Shown: piece by piece, positions 17,560 to 26,105 of the stretch | Numbering within the stretch: position 1 is the stretch's first letter | How the letters are laid out: each line of letters starts with the position of its first letter | Origin: Chryseobacterium aahli | GTDB taxonomy: Bacteria; Bacteroidota; Bacteroidia; Flavobacteriales; Weeksellaceae | Assembly (NCBI RefSeq): GCF_022699665.1 | Contig: NZ_JALDNB010000012.1 | Coordinates: 62,001 to 126,000, forward strand | Reading direction: 5' to 3' | DNA: 64,000 nt | Notes under the pieces: model-generated | Database searches by the model: none | What the model was told of the DNA's origin: nothing | What the model saw: the letters and a program-made list of their open reading frames with translations, nothing else | Translations under genes and position numbers: made by a program

Positions 17560-19221
17560 TTACTTCACTGCATTCTTTGCAATCTCTTTTGAGATGCTTA
17601 ATTGCTCACCTTTTACGTCTTTCGGAAGTTTTACAGACGCGGTTTTTGCTCCTAAAACTTTAATGGTTGGTTTTTGAGTAGATTCAAGCTGTAAACCTGC
17701 TAAATCAATGTTTTTACTGTTGTAAATCGTAGCTCCCGTTCCTTCAGAATATTTCAGTTTTACATTCTTTAACTGAATTCCGTCTGCGTCTACGATGCTT
17801 AGACCTTTTTTAGTTTCGAACTGAGAATCTTCAATCACGATATTTTTAAGATTCATTTCTGCCAAACCGAATAAAGTAATCGCTTCGTCAGAATTGGTTG
17901 CAGTGATATTTTTAAAGTAAATATTTCTGAAAACAGGAGTTTCTTCAGTCACAGGATACGTTTTTTCCGGAGCTTTGTTTCCTTCCGCTTTTTGTCCGTC
18001 TTCCAAGACTGGCGAAGCACCTTCGTAGAACATATTGAAACCAATGGTCTGCGTCGGAATGTTGATCATATCGATATTTTTGATATAAATATTTTCAACG
18101 ACACCACCTCTTCCACGGGTTGTTTTGAAACGAAGACCAATGTCTGTTCCGATGAATGTACAGTCTGAAACATGCATATTTCTTGCACCTCCTGACATTT
18201 CACTTCCAATCACAAAACCTCCGTGACCGTGATAAACCATGTTGTTTTTGATGATCACATTTTCAGTCGGCATACCTCTTTTTCTACCGTCTTCATTTTT
18301 CCCTGATTTAATGCAGATAGCATCGTCACCCACGTCGAAAGTGTTGTCGTATATCAAAACATTTTTACAAGATTCCAAGTCTACACCGTCACCGTTTTGA
18401 GAATACCAAGGGTTTCTAACTGTAAGATTTCTTAAAATTAAATTGGAAGTCATTAATGGATGAAGATTCCAAGCAGGAGAATTCTGGAAAGTCGGGCCAT
18501 CCAAAAGAACCTGGTCGCAACCAACGATGCTTACCATTACCGGACGAAGGAAATCTTTTACAGATTCCAGTTCAGATTTGTTGATTTTATCAGGAACGTT
18601 AAAGCTTGAACTGCTTTCAAATCCTTTTTTGTAGCTTTCTGATGGGTACCATGTTTTTCCGTCTTTAGAAACAATTCCACCTGATGCAACGAATTTTTTC
18701 CATTCAGTTTCAGATAATTTTCCTTTTTTCACGGCTCTCCATGCATCACCGCTTCCGTCGATTACTCCTTTTCCTGTGATGGCGATGTTTTTAGCATTTC
18801 TTGCAGAGATCGGAGACTGACAGCGGATTGTATTTAAACCTTCAAAACTCACGTCTACCAAAGGATAATCGCTTTTGTCTGTACTGAAAATAATCATCGC
18901 ACCGTCTTCCACATGAAGATTGATGTTGCTTTGCAAAACGATAGGGCCTGTCAACCAAAGACCTCTTGGAACGACTAGTTTACCACCACCTTTTTTTACC
19001 AAAGCGTCGATTGCTTTTTTGAAAGCTTCCGTATTTTTTACACTTCCACCTGCAACACCTCCAAAATCCTTGATCGATACGGTATTTGCTGCGAAAGAAG
19101 TTTCTACCACTTTAGGCATTTTAAACTCAATTCCTTTGTAAATATCTGTATTTTGAGCGTAGAATTGTCCCGAAAACATCATTGCCGCGACAAGACCTAT
19201 TATTTTGAATGACTTCTTCAT
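17560..19221 (-). CDS. Polygalacturonase, family GH28
   Basis: 553 residues from ATG at 19221. The frame is open to 19290, but the extra 23 residues are basic and come before a good signal peptide (MKKSFKIIGLVAAMMFSGQFYAQ), and they lie over an intergenic repeat; I reject them. Beta-helix glycosidase with the four GH28 blocks: NGDGVD (276-281), GDDAI (298-302), GHGG (332-335, His333) and RFK (364-366). It hydrolyses alpha-1,4 galacturonic linkages. The length exceeds simple endo-enzymes, which with the N-terminal extension suggests an exo-type or a rhamnogalacturonan-adapted enzyme, but this is inference. It lies 130 bases after GH43. Confidence 0.93.
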   Translation of the reverse strand: MKKSFKIIGLVAAMMFSGQFYAQNTDIYKGIEFKMPKVVETSFAANTVSIKDFGGVAGGSVKNTEAFKKAIDALVKKGGGKLVVPRGLWLTGPIVLQSNINLHVEDGAMIIFSTDKSDYPLVDVSFEGLNTIRCQSPISARNAKNIAITGKGVIDGSGDAWRAVKKGKLSETEWKKFVASGGIVSKDGKTWYPSESYKKGFESSSSFNVPDKINKSELESVKDFLRPVMVSIVGCDQVLLDGPTFQNSPAWNLHPLMTSNLILRNLTVRNPWYSQNGDGVDLESCKNVLIYDNTFDVGDDAICIKSGKNEDGRKRGMPTENVIIKNNMVYHGHGGFVIGSEMSGGARNMHVSDCTFIGTDIGLRFKTTRGRGGVVENIYIKNIDMINIPTQTIGFNMFYEGASPVLEDGQKAEGNKAPEKTYPVTEETPVFRNIYFKNITATNSDEAITLFGLAEMNLKNIVIEDSQFETKKGLSIVDADGIQLKNVKLKYSEGTGATIYNSKNIDLAGLQLESTQKPTIKVLGAKTASVKLPKDVKGEQLSISKEIAKNAVK

Positions 19222-19269
19222 ATCGTTATATCTTTTTATTTTTCTGTTGATTTTTTTCATTCTCCCAAA

Positions 19270-19346
19270 GATTTTCGCAGATGAATGCACATAATTTGAA
19301 AATTAACCTTCAATAAAATCTGTGAAAATCCGTGAAGTCTGTGGGA
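19270..19346. repeat. Diverged inverted repeat (ATTTTCGCAGAT / ATCTGTGAAAAT)
   Basis: ATTTTCGCAGAT (19271-19282) faces ATCTGTGAAAAT (19318-19329) with two mismatches, followed by CCGTGAAGTCTGTGGGA. It resembles the repeat at 9255-9298 (CAGATTTACAC / GTGTAAATCTG). Located in the GH43-GH28 gap. Confidence 0.45.
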
Positions 19347-19351
19347 AATAT

Positions 19352-20992
19352 CTAATTTTTTGTTATTCTGAAATATTCAAAATCTGCATAGCCACCGCGG
19401 TTTGCTTTCTGAGTGCTCACAGAATATAATCCTACTTTAGCACCAATCCATTTTCCAGGTTTTGCCTGAAATGGCTCGCCTGCTTTGATGAAATTTTTAC
19501 CGTTCTCGCTGTAGCTGAACGTGCAAATTCCGTTGGGCTCGTTAACGTCTACCTTAAAATAAGCTTCATTACCTTTTAATTTAGCTTCAAATAACATTTT
19601 TTCAACGCCGCCTTTATCTGCTTTTTCGGCCTTTCTTAACTGAACGTAATATCCATCTGGTTTGTTGGTGATAACGATCGAAGCGTGATCTAATCCCATT
19701 ACCAAAAGTCCTGCGGTTTTACCTTCTTTAGCGTCTTCGGGAGTCAATTTAACTTTCGTTGAAGCCACAAAATTCGGAGCCGGAAATTTTTGAGTTAGAA
19801 GATTCGGAACATTCCAAAGGTTCAGTTCACCTTCAGGATTTTTCATTGAGAATAATCTTAAAAATTTCTGTCCCGGAAGTTTGGATGACCAAACAATATT
19901 TTCATTGGCACTCCATTGCCATTGTAACCCTAATTTTTCACCATCAAACTCATCAGTCTCCGCTGGAGTTACAATCGGATAAGTTTTCCCAACGTTTGGT
20001 TTTTTATAAGTTAAGACCGGTTCGCCGATTCCGTTTTTATCGTTGTCGATTCCCATGAGAGGCCAGTCTTTTTCCCACTTCATTGGTTGAAGATGTACGA
20101 TTCTTCCGCCAGCATCCACATCCTGAAAATGATAGAACCAATCTTCCCCAGAAGAGGTATCAACCCAAGCTCCTTGATGAGGACCGTTGATCTTTGTTTT
20201 TCCCTGCTCGAGAACAATTTTCTCTTCGTAAGGACCGTAAATATTTTTTGATCTTAAAACCAATTGCCAACCTGTAGCTACACCTCCAGCCGGAGCGAAA
20301 ATATAGTAGTAGCCATTTCTTTTGTACATCTTTGGACCTTCAACCGTAGGATGCGCATCGTGACCGTCAAAAATATGAACGCCTTTATCTAAAACTTTCG
20401 TTCCTTCAGGATTCATTTTATTTAAAGACAAAATACTTTTCACTCCTGCACGACTTCCTGCCCAACCGTGAACTAAATAGGCCTGTCCGTCTTCATCCCA
20501 AAAAGGACAAGAATCAATTAACCCTTTTCCTTCCATCACCAAAATAGGTTCATCCCATTTTCCAAGTGGATCTTTGGTTTTCACCATGTAAATTCCGTAA
20601 TCGGGGTCGCCCCAATAAATGTAAAATTCACCTTTGTGAAAACGGATACTCGGCGCCCAAACAGCATCACCTCTTCTCGGAACCGAGAAATGTTCTTTAG
20701 GCAAAACATCCTGAATAGCATAGTTGACTAATTTCCAGTTGACCATATCTTTTGAATGTAAGATTGGCAATCCTGGAGCTTCATTGAAACTTGAAGCGGT
20801 CATATAATAATCATCACTAACTCTGGTAACGTCTGGATCTGAATAATCTGCGTACAAGATCGGGTTTTTGTAGTTTTTTCCCTGATCGGCAGTCCAGACT
20901 TCTGAAACGTATGGTTTTTCCTGTGCGTTCAAATAATTTGCTGCAATGGAAAATGCGGTGATTGAAAGTATATTTAAAAATTTGTTTTTCAT
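19352..20992 (-). CDS. Family GH43 glycosidase with C-terminal beta-sandwich
   Basis: 546 residues; signal peptide ending NAQ (about residue 24). The N-terminal five-bladed propeller of GH43 holds the catalytic triad: Asp52 in YSDPDV, Asp160 in GLIDSCPFW, Glu218 in HPTVEGPKM. The C-terminal 190 residues form the concanavalin-like sandwich seen in GH43 beta-xylosidases (EFDGEKLGLQWQW, GLYSVS). Members hydrolyse alpha-L-arabinofuranosides or beta-xylosides; in a pectin locus the likely targets are arabinan or other side chains of rhamnogalacturonan I. Exact substrate unknown. It is preceded by a 206-base gap with a large inverted repeat. Confidence 0.92.
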   Translation of the reverse strand: MKNKFLNILSITAFSIAANYLNAQEKPYVSEVWTADQGKNYKNPILYADYSDPDVTRVSDDYYMTASSFNEAPGLPILHSKDMVNWKLVNYAIQDVLPKEHFSVPRRGDAVWAPSIRFHKGEFYIYWGDPDYGIYMVKTKDPLGKWDEPILVMEGKGLIDSCPFWDEDGQAYLVHGWAGSRAGVKSILSLNKMNPEGTKVLDKGVHIFDGHDAHPTVEGPKMYKRNGYYYIFAPAGGVATGWQLVLRSKNIYGPYEEKIVLEQGKTKINGPHQGAWVDTSSGEDWFYHFQDVDAGGRIVHLQPMKWEKDWPLMGIDNDKNGIGEPVLTYKKPNVGKTYPIVTPAETDEFDGEKLGLQWQWSANENIVWSSKLPGQKFLRLFSMKNPEGELNLWNVPNLLTQKFPAPNFVASTKVKLTPEDAKEGKTAGLLVMGLDHASIVITNKPDGYYVQLRKAEKADKGGVEKMLFEAKLKGNEAYFKVDVNEPNGICTFSYSENGKNFIKAGEPFQAKPGKWIGAKVGLYSVSTQKANRGGYADFEYFRITKN

Positions 20993-21045
20993 AAAATCAG
21001 ATTTTTGATCTGGTTTGTGTAATGTTAGAATGAAATTTTTTTTTC

Positions 21046-21191
21046 ACCATTAAGGATTTAAGAAATATTAATTGCTTAAATTAAGAATCAATAAATTGAT
21101 TTTCATTAAGTATTATGCTTAAAGCAACTCGCTTAATAAAATCTAGATTTTAACCTTAATGAATCTTAATTTCTTAACCCTCCTTAATGGT
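21046..21191 (-). repeat. CCATTAAG intergenic repeat, copy 1 (GH105-GH43 gap)
   Basis: Ends ACCATTAAGG (21046-21055) and CCTTAATGGT (21182-21191) are a perfect 10-base inverted repeat around 126 AT-rich bases. Read on the minus strand it contains GGTTAAAATCTAGATTTTATTAAG-like sequence also present in the copy at 34892-35011, and is followed by an A run. The orientation relative to transcription is the same in both copies. Confidence 0.7.
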
Positions 21192-21198
21192 TTAAGCA

Positions 21199-22464
21199 TT
21201 ATTTTTCAAATTCCAAACTTGCCAAAATAAATGGTCCTGTTCCTTTTCCGTCATTTGAACGGATTTCTTCATTTACATAATATTCGTAAGAACCATCTCT
21301 GTAAGGTTTTCCTCCTAATCCGGCAACGGCACAACATTTATTTAAATTTACAACTCCGTTTTCATCCACTGTAATTAAATTTTTGATGATTCCGTCGTAC
21401 CCTTTTTTAGCGGCAGCTTTGTATGATTTTGGTAGGTAACCTTTGTTCACAGATTTGATCATCGTGTAAACAAACATGGCTGAAGCAGTTGCTTCTTCGT
21501 AATTACCATTCGCTAAAGGTTTATCTAAAACCTGATACCAAAGACCAGATTTTTTGTCCTGATATTTGATGACAGCGTCAGAATACGATTTGATATAAGA
21601 AATAATTCTGGCTCTTCCCGGATGATTTTCAGGTAAATAATCTAAAACGTCAACCATTGCCATTCCGTACCAACCCATCGCTCTTCCCCAGAAATTTGGA
21701 GAAAGTCCGGTTTGTTTGTCTGCCCAGGCCTGTTCTTTGTTCTCATCCCAAGCGTGATAAAGCAATCCTGTCTTTTTGTCTAAAAGATTTTTCTGAACTG
21801 AGTCAAATTGCATCACAATATCATCATACGCTTTCGTTGCATCTGCACCTTTAGTGAAGTCTTTCGTATAATGCGTGTAGAAAGGCATTCCCATGTATAA
21901 ACCATCTAACCAAACCTGATTTGGATATATTTTTTTATGCCAGAAAGAACCCTCATTGGTTCTTGGCTGTCCGTCGATTTGCAAACGTAGTGTCTGAAGT
22001 GCCTTTAGATATTTGTCTTTTTTCTCTTTTTCATAAAGATAAAGCAATACGTTTCCGCTGTTCAGCATGTCGATATTGTACTTATCAAGGTCGTAGGTAA
22101 GAATAGTTCCGTCTTCTTTGATCAGTTTTTCTCCGAAACCGCTGATGTAATCATAATATTCTTTTTTACCTGTTTTAAGATAAAGTTGCTCAGCACCATC
22201 CAGAACAATTGCCGATGGATAAGTCCATTTCGGGCTTTTGCTGAAATCAAGCATCCAGGCTTCTGGGAATCTCTGCATTTCGGAAAGCATCATTCTTTCT
22301 GACCATTTCAGATTGGTAGGAACTACTTTTCCGGATTTTGCAGTTTGTGTTGTAGCTTTTGCAGCCGTTGCAGTTTTTGTCTGCGCACAAGCCAGAAACA
22401 TTCCCGAGCCTAAAACAGCAATAGCGTATATTTTTAATTTTTGATTAATAAAACTCATTGTCAT
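21199..22464 (-). CDS. Unsaturated rhamnogalacturonyl/glucuronyl hydrolase, family GH105
   Basis: 421 residues. The N-terminus is a signal region ending FLACAQ, possibly a lipoprotein (Cys26), followed by a Thr/Ala/Lys linker. (alpha/alpha)6 barrel: TYPSAIVLDG near 81-90, catalytic Asp187 in QVWLDGLYMGMPF, and FWGRAMGWYGMAM near 258. GH105 hydrates the double bond of the terminal unsaturated uronic acid left by pectate or rhamnogalacturonan lyases and so releases the unsaturated sugar. Products pass to KdgF and KduI. It lies 6 bases downstream of the DUF4861 gene, so the two are coupled. Two start codons are possible at 22464 and 22458. Confidence 0.92.
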   Translation of the reverse strand: MTMSFINQKLKIYAIAVLGSGMFLACAQTKTATAAKATTQTAKSGKVVPTNLKWSERMMLSEMQRFPEAWMLDFSKSPKWTYPSAIVLDGAEQLYLKTGKKEYYDYISGFGEKLIKEDGTILTYDLDKYNIDMLNSGNVLLYLYEKEKKDKYLKALQTLRLQIDGQPRTNEGSFWHKKIYPNQVWLDGLYMGMPFYTHYTKDFTKGADATKAYDDIVMQFDSVQKNLLDKKTGLLYHAWDENKEQAWADKQTGLSPNFWGRAMGWYGMAMVDVLDYLPENHPGRARIISYIKSYSDAVIKYQDKKSGLWYQVLDKPLANGNYEEATASAMFVYTMIKSVNKGYLPKSYKAAAKKGYDGIIKNLITVDENGVVNLNKCCAVAGLGGKPYRDGSYEYYVNEEIRSNDGKGTGPFILASLEFEK

Positions 22465-22470
22465 TCAATT

Positions 22471-23481
22471 TTAAAGTTGATTGTTATTATCTAAAATTTC
22501 TAATTTTTTATCTAAATCTTTGTAAAATTCTGTTTCGGTTTTAATTCCGTTGGGTTCCTGAGACCATGCTCCCATAAAGTAATACGAAACATTTTTTGTC
22601 TTTTTGAAAACCACCACGTGAGTCGATTTGGTTTTTACAATTTTACCTAAATTGCCGATAGGGTAGAAGATGACCATTCCCAAATTATCTTCTTTTTTAG
22701 CCAAAGTCTGCGTTCCGTATGTTGCAATGTAGCCCCATTTTTTGTTTTTACTGACCGCCTCTTTCATGGGAATATCTTTGAATGCAACAATTCCGGTACA
22801 TAATCCTGAAAGTGTTTCATTTAAATTTAAATCAACCTTCACAAAACGGTCTCTGTTGAAAATCGTCAGTTTAGACTGAAGGTCAACTGCTTTTCCCCAG
22901 GTTTTCCAGCCTTTGTAATCGATGGTTGCGAAAGATTTATCGCTTTCGTTAAAAACTTTTGCAGTGGTGCTTTTTACAGTTTTAAAGGTTTCGACAAAAT
23001 CATTCTGATCATCATATCTTCCGTAAGAACCGACACCTATGGTACGGCCTGATTTCAAAATATCCTGTCCCCAAGGTGAATCATGATGATAAGTTTCAAA
23101 TCCGTCCTGACCTACTTCCGGCAATACTAAAGTATTCACTTTTTTACCGAAAATGTCTGTTGCATTTCTCCGGTCTAAATATAATCTGTAACCGATTTGA
23201 TTGTTTTCCAAACCGATTCCTTCGTATCGGATATAGTAAGAATGGTCGGTGTGTTCCGGTGGAAGTTGTAATTCATTGATGTTTTTGAAAGTTCCGCCGA
23301 TGTATTCGTTGCCCTGCCATTTTCCGCCGTCTTTTATGGATAATTCAGCGTAGGAAAATGGAGCTTTCGGGTTTTTACGGATTTTCTCGATCACATTTTT
23401 TTGTGCGAAAGATGAACCGCCAACGAAAACTGCTGTCGCTAGAAGTATCTTGAATATGTTTGATTTTATCTGTTCTGACAT
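22471..23481 (-). CDS. DUF4861 family exported protein (second copy)
   Basis: 336 residues; signal peptide ending SFAQ (residue 27). It has the C-terminal, DUF4861-type fold: a His/Tyr-rich region (EHTDHSYYIRYEGIG, near 76), LDRRNATDIFGKK (103-115), TYHHDSPWGQDILKSGRTIGVG (130-151), and an all-beta rest ending with WSQEPNGI. It lacks the extra N-terminal beta domain of the copy at 6995-8179, and the two align only in parts. It lies between PL1 and GH105, 42 bases after the former and 6 before the latter, which ties it to cleavage of unsaturated oligogalacturonides. Catalytic role unknown. Confidence 0.82.
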   Translation of the reverse strand: MSEQIKSNIFKILLATAVFVGGSSFAQKNVIEKIRKNPKAPFSYAELSIKDGGKWQGNEYIGGTFKNINELQLPPEHTDHSYYIRYEGIGLENNQIGYRLYLDRRNATDIFGKKVNTLVLPEVGQDGFETYHHDSPWGQDILKSGRTIGVGSYGRYDDQNDFVETFKTVKSTTAKVFNESDKSFATIDYKGWKTWGKAVDLQSKLTIFNRDRFVKVDLNLNETLSGLCTGIVAFKDIPMKEAVSKNKKWGYIATYGTQTLAKKEDNLGMVIFYPIGNLGKIVKTKSTHVVVFKKTKNVSYYFMGAWSQEPNGIKTETEFYKDLDKKLEILDNNNQL

Positions 23482-23523
23482 TATTTTTAATTTAGATAAC
23501 CGATGAGCCTGAAAGTTCAGGGA

Positions 23524-24972
23524 CTATCGTTGATTTTCGGTTATTTCTTTAACAAGGCTATTCATGTAGACCTCAATATTATCATAGTTTTTATCTAAAT
23601 CTTTTCCGTTGGCATTGGCTGCTTTCGGGTCAAGATTATTTTTGATTTCCCAGTCATCGGACATTCCATCGTTGTCTGAGTCTAGCAATGATGTGCTTGG
23701 TTTCAAATTTGGAAATCCTCCTACGTCTTCCTGAGAATCGATGATTCCATTGTCACTTCCGAGCGAGCCTTTATGAGAAAACGTTCCGTTTGTTACATGT
23801 TCCAAAATGCGTAAATCTACAGCATCTCTCACTAAACTGGCCCCTCCGATTTTTAATATTTTTTCATACGCCTCTTTTGGTGAATCAGTTTTTACATTAT
23901 TCTGAATATCGTGTGGCTGATTCATTTTAATTGAGTTTTTATCAGCATCTGTTAACTTGTAAGTAGGTTTCATTTGATTGAAAACACCCAAATTCCAGTT
24001 GTCTGCGGTAACTTCCGGGCTTCCTTCCACCACATTTCCGTTGATGTAGTATTTGCCCCAAATGTTGTAAACCTCAGTTCCCTCTTTTTCATTTTTATCA
24101 ATTGCTACAATTCTTTTATTCGTCATTGTCGCAGGACCCGGTTTGTAGTAATTGTTGACCATATTCACATTCATTCCTTCACCTCCGTAGACATTATTGT
24201 GACCCCAATTGTAGATTACATTGTTTCTGAAGTCAGTCAGATCGGTCAAAGCAAATTTGCTTCCTGCATACTCTCCCAATCTCGGATTTCTGCTGTCGTG
24301 ATTAGCATATATATTATGATGAAAGGATGCGGATTTTCCTCCAGCAATTCCGCCATAACCATGAGCACCTTTTTGATGAGCAGAGTTTCTCAAACTTTCT
24401 GTAATCACGCACCATTGAAGCGTCGTATTTTCATTTACATAAATAGAAACCGTCTCATCGGTTGACCAGCTCATCGAACAATGATCGACAATCAGATTTT
24501 TGATAAATCTTGCGCCTAAAGCATCACCCTCATACTTTTTTTTATCACCCATTCTGAAACGCATATAACGAATGATGACATTGTCAGCCGCAACAAAAGT
24601 TTCGTAGTTGGCAACGGTAATTCCGTCTCCGGGAGCAGTTTGTCCGGCAATGGTGACATCGCCTTCTTTTATTCTTAATGGAGATTCAAGAAAAATAGTT
24701 CCGGCTGTTTTAAAAACAATATATCTCGGACCTTTTTGTTCTAAAGCGTATCTTAAAGTTCCTTCTGAACCGTCATCTGTCAATTTAGTTACGAATAAAA
24801 CTTTTCCGCCACGTCCGCCAGTGGTGAATCTTCCAAAACCTTCAGCACCGGGAAAACTGATCAGCTTTCCTGAAATCATTGTTTCAGAATCGGCTGAGGT
24901 TTTTATCTGGCTTTTGCAGCTTTGTAAAGATAAAAGTCCCAAAAGGAAGAGTGAAGAAAAATGAATTTTCAT
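23524..24972 (-). CDS. Pectate lyase, family PL1, surface lipoprotein
   Basis: 482 residues. Lipoprotein signal peptide with lipobox LQSC (Cys19), so it is anchored to the outer membrane or cell surface. Beta-helix lyase: FPGAEGFGRFTTGGRGG (40-56), DHCSMSWSTDE (163-173, calcium-binding), catalytic-type Arg pair in HDSRNPRLG (R228, R231). The C-terminal DSDNDGMSDDWE loop (about 432-443) is EF-hand or thrombospondin-type-3 like and probably binds calcium. It cuts polygalacturonate by beta-elimination. With PL10 and GH28 it gives three different backbone-cutting enzymes in the locus. 20 bases after CE8. Confidence 0.93.
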   Translation of the reverse strand: MKIHFSSLFLLGLLSLQSCKSQIKTSADSETMISGKLISFPGAEGFGRFTTGGRGGKVLFVTKLTDDGSEGTLRYALEQKGPRYIVFKTAGTIFLESPLRIKEGDVTIAGQTAPGDGITVANYETFVAADNVIIRYMRFRMGDKKKYEGDALGARFIKNLIVDHCSMSWSTDETVSIYVNENTTLQWCVITESLRNSAHQKGAHGYGGIAGGKSASFHHNIYANHDSRNPRLGEYAGSKFALTDLTDFRNNVIYNWGHNNVYGGEGMNVNMVNNYYKPGPATMTNKRIVAIDKNEKEGTEVYNIWGKYYINGNVVEGSPEVTADNWNLGVFNQMKPTYKLTDADKNSIKMNQPHDIQNNVKTDSPKEAYEKILKIGGASLVRDAVDLRILEHVTNGTFSHKGSLGSDNGIIDSQEDVGGFPNLKPSTSLLDSDNDGMSDDWEIKNNLDPKAANANGKDLDKNYDNIEVYMNSLVKEITENQR

Positions 24973-24992
24973 ATTGATGAATTTGGAATGAT

Positions 24993-26018
24993 TTATTGAT
25001 TGGCTTTTTTGAAATTCCAGTCGTCTTTTCCTGAAAGAATATTTTTTGCAGTATATTTTTTACTTTGCACTTTCGTCAATTGATGCGACCATGGAACTCT
25101 TTTTTCAACAGCTGCTCCAATACCTTTAGAATTGTATTCTCCGTAAAAAGTTGTCTTCTCAGCATCGACTTTCCCCCAATTGTGCCAACCTTCAGCTATA
25201 ATTATGGAATCGATTGCACAGTTGATGTAAACAGTCTTTGCAAAAGGTCTCCAAGGTCTTCCCAAATATACAGAATTTGCATCGGCATCTCCTGTTAAAT
25301 TACAGTTAATAAATACATATCCGAACTCATTTCCTTCAATTGTAGAAGCAGCGGTAACGTAAGATGCATTTTTTTTGGAGTAAATCGTACAGTTTTCAAA
25401 GACCGCAGTTCCGGCTCCGAAAATATAGTCGGTAGTTCCTTCGATGTAACAGTTTTTAAAATAATTTCTGGAAACTTTAGATTTATCCGGATTATCCTGT
25501 GCTCCTTTGGTATAAAGTGTATCCTGAAATCCTAAGAATTTACAGTTTTCAAAAATAATTCTGTCTCCTGTTGTTAAAACGGCAACGGCTTGCCCGACTG
25601 GTCCTGCATCGTTTTGAAAAGTAATATTTTTAGCTGAAAAATCATCAGAGAAAATAAAAATACTTGATGAACCTGTCGTTCCAATGTTTTTACCTTCCGC
25701 ATTCTGCTTTGAAGCGTGATCGCCGTACACCAAAATGGTGTTTTCTGCATTTTCTCCGATTAAACTAATTGGACTTTTTGCAGCATCTACTATGATTTTT
25801 TCTCTGTAAGTCCCAGGTTTTACAATGATTTTTGTTCTTTCCTTTTTTCCTTCTTCAACAGAATTGATGGCCTCTTGAATCGTAGTGAAATTTCCTTTTC
25901 CGTCTTTCGAAACAATGATGGTTTTACCCTCATTCATCTTGAAAGAAAGAAGACTGATAACAACTACTGAAAGTATGGATAAGAATTTTAGTTTTTTGTA
26001 AAAATTTGAAATCTTCAT
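24993..26018 (-). CDS. Pectin methylesterase, family CE8 (copy 2)
   Basis: 341 residues; hydrophobic N-terminus (residues 10-27) as signal anchor or signal peptide without a clear cleavage site. Active-site residues: Gln143 in GQAVAV, Gln165 and Asp166 in GFQDTLY, Asp197 in EGTTDYIFG, Arg254 and Trp256 in LGRPWRP. It demethylates homogalacturonan, freeing it for PL1 encoded 20 bases downstream. It is the first enzyme gene after SusCD, separated by 87 bases that include a strong hairpin. It differs from the copy at 15497 by an insert near 104-118 (KQNAEGKNIGTTG). Confidence 0.94.
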   Translation of the reverse strand: MKISNFYKKLKFLSILSVVVISLLSFKMNEGKTIIVSKDGKGNFTTIQEAINSVEEGKKERTKIIVKPGTYREKIIVDAAKSPISLIGENAENTILVYGDHASKQNAEGKNIGTTGSSSIFIFSDDFSAKNITFQNDAGPVGQAVAVLTTGDRIIFENCKFLGFQDTLYTKGAQDNPDKSKVSRNYFKNCYIEGTTDYIFGAGTAVFENCTIYSKKNASYVTAASTIEGNEFGYVFINCNLTGDADANSVYLGRPWRPFAKTVYINCAIDSIIIAEGWHNWGKVDAEKTTFYGEYNSKGIGAAVEKRVPWSHQLTKVQSKKYTAKNILSGKDDWNFKKANQ

Positions 26019-26040
26019 AGATTTTAATTTTCATTGGAAA

Positions 26041-26079
26041 AATACAGACTTTCCTCCGGTGAAGGAGTAAGTCTGTATT
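26041..26079 (-). terminator. Strong hairpin after susD (attenuator or terminator)
   Basis: AATACAGACTT (26041-26051) pairs perfectly with AAGTCTGTATT (26069-26079), with four further pairs (CTCC/GGAG) inside. On the minus strand the hairpin is followed by a TTTTT run. It sits between the susD stop and CE8, so it could lower expression of the enzymes relative to SusCD while still allowing read-through. Confidence 0.7.
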
Positions 26080-26105
26080 GAAATTAATATGAATGTATCT
26101 TGATT

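Noticed and set aside
19222..19290. Longer GH28 start at 19290
   Set aside because: The added 23 residues are basic, precede a good signal peptide and lie over an intergenic repeat.
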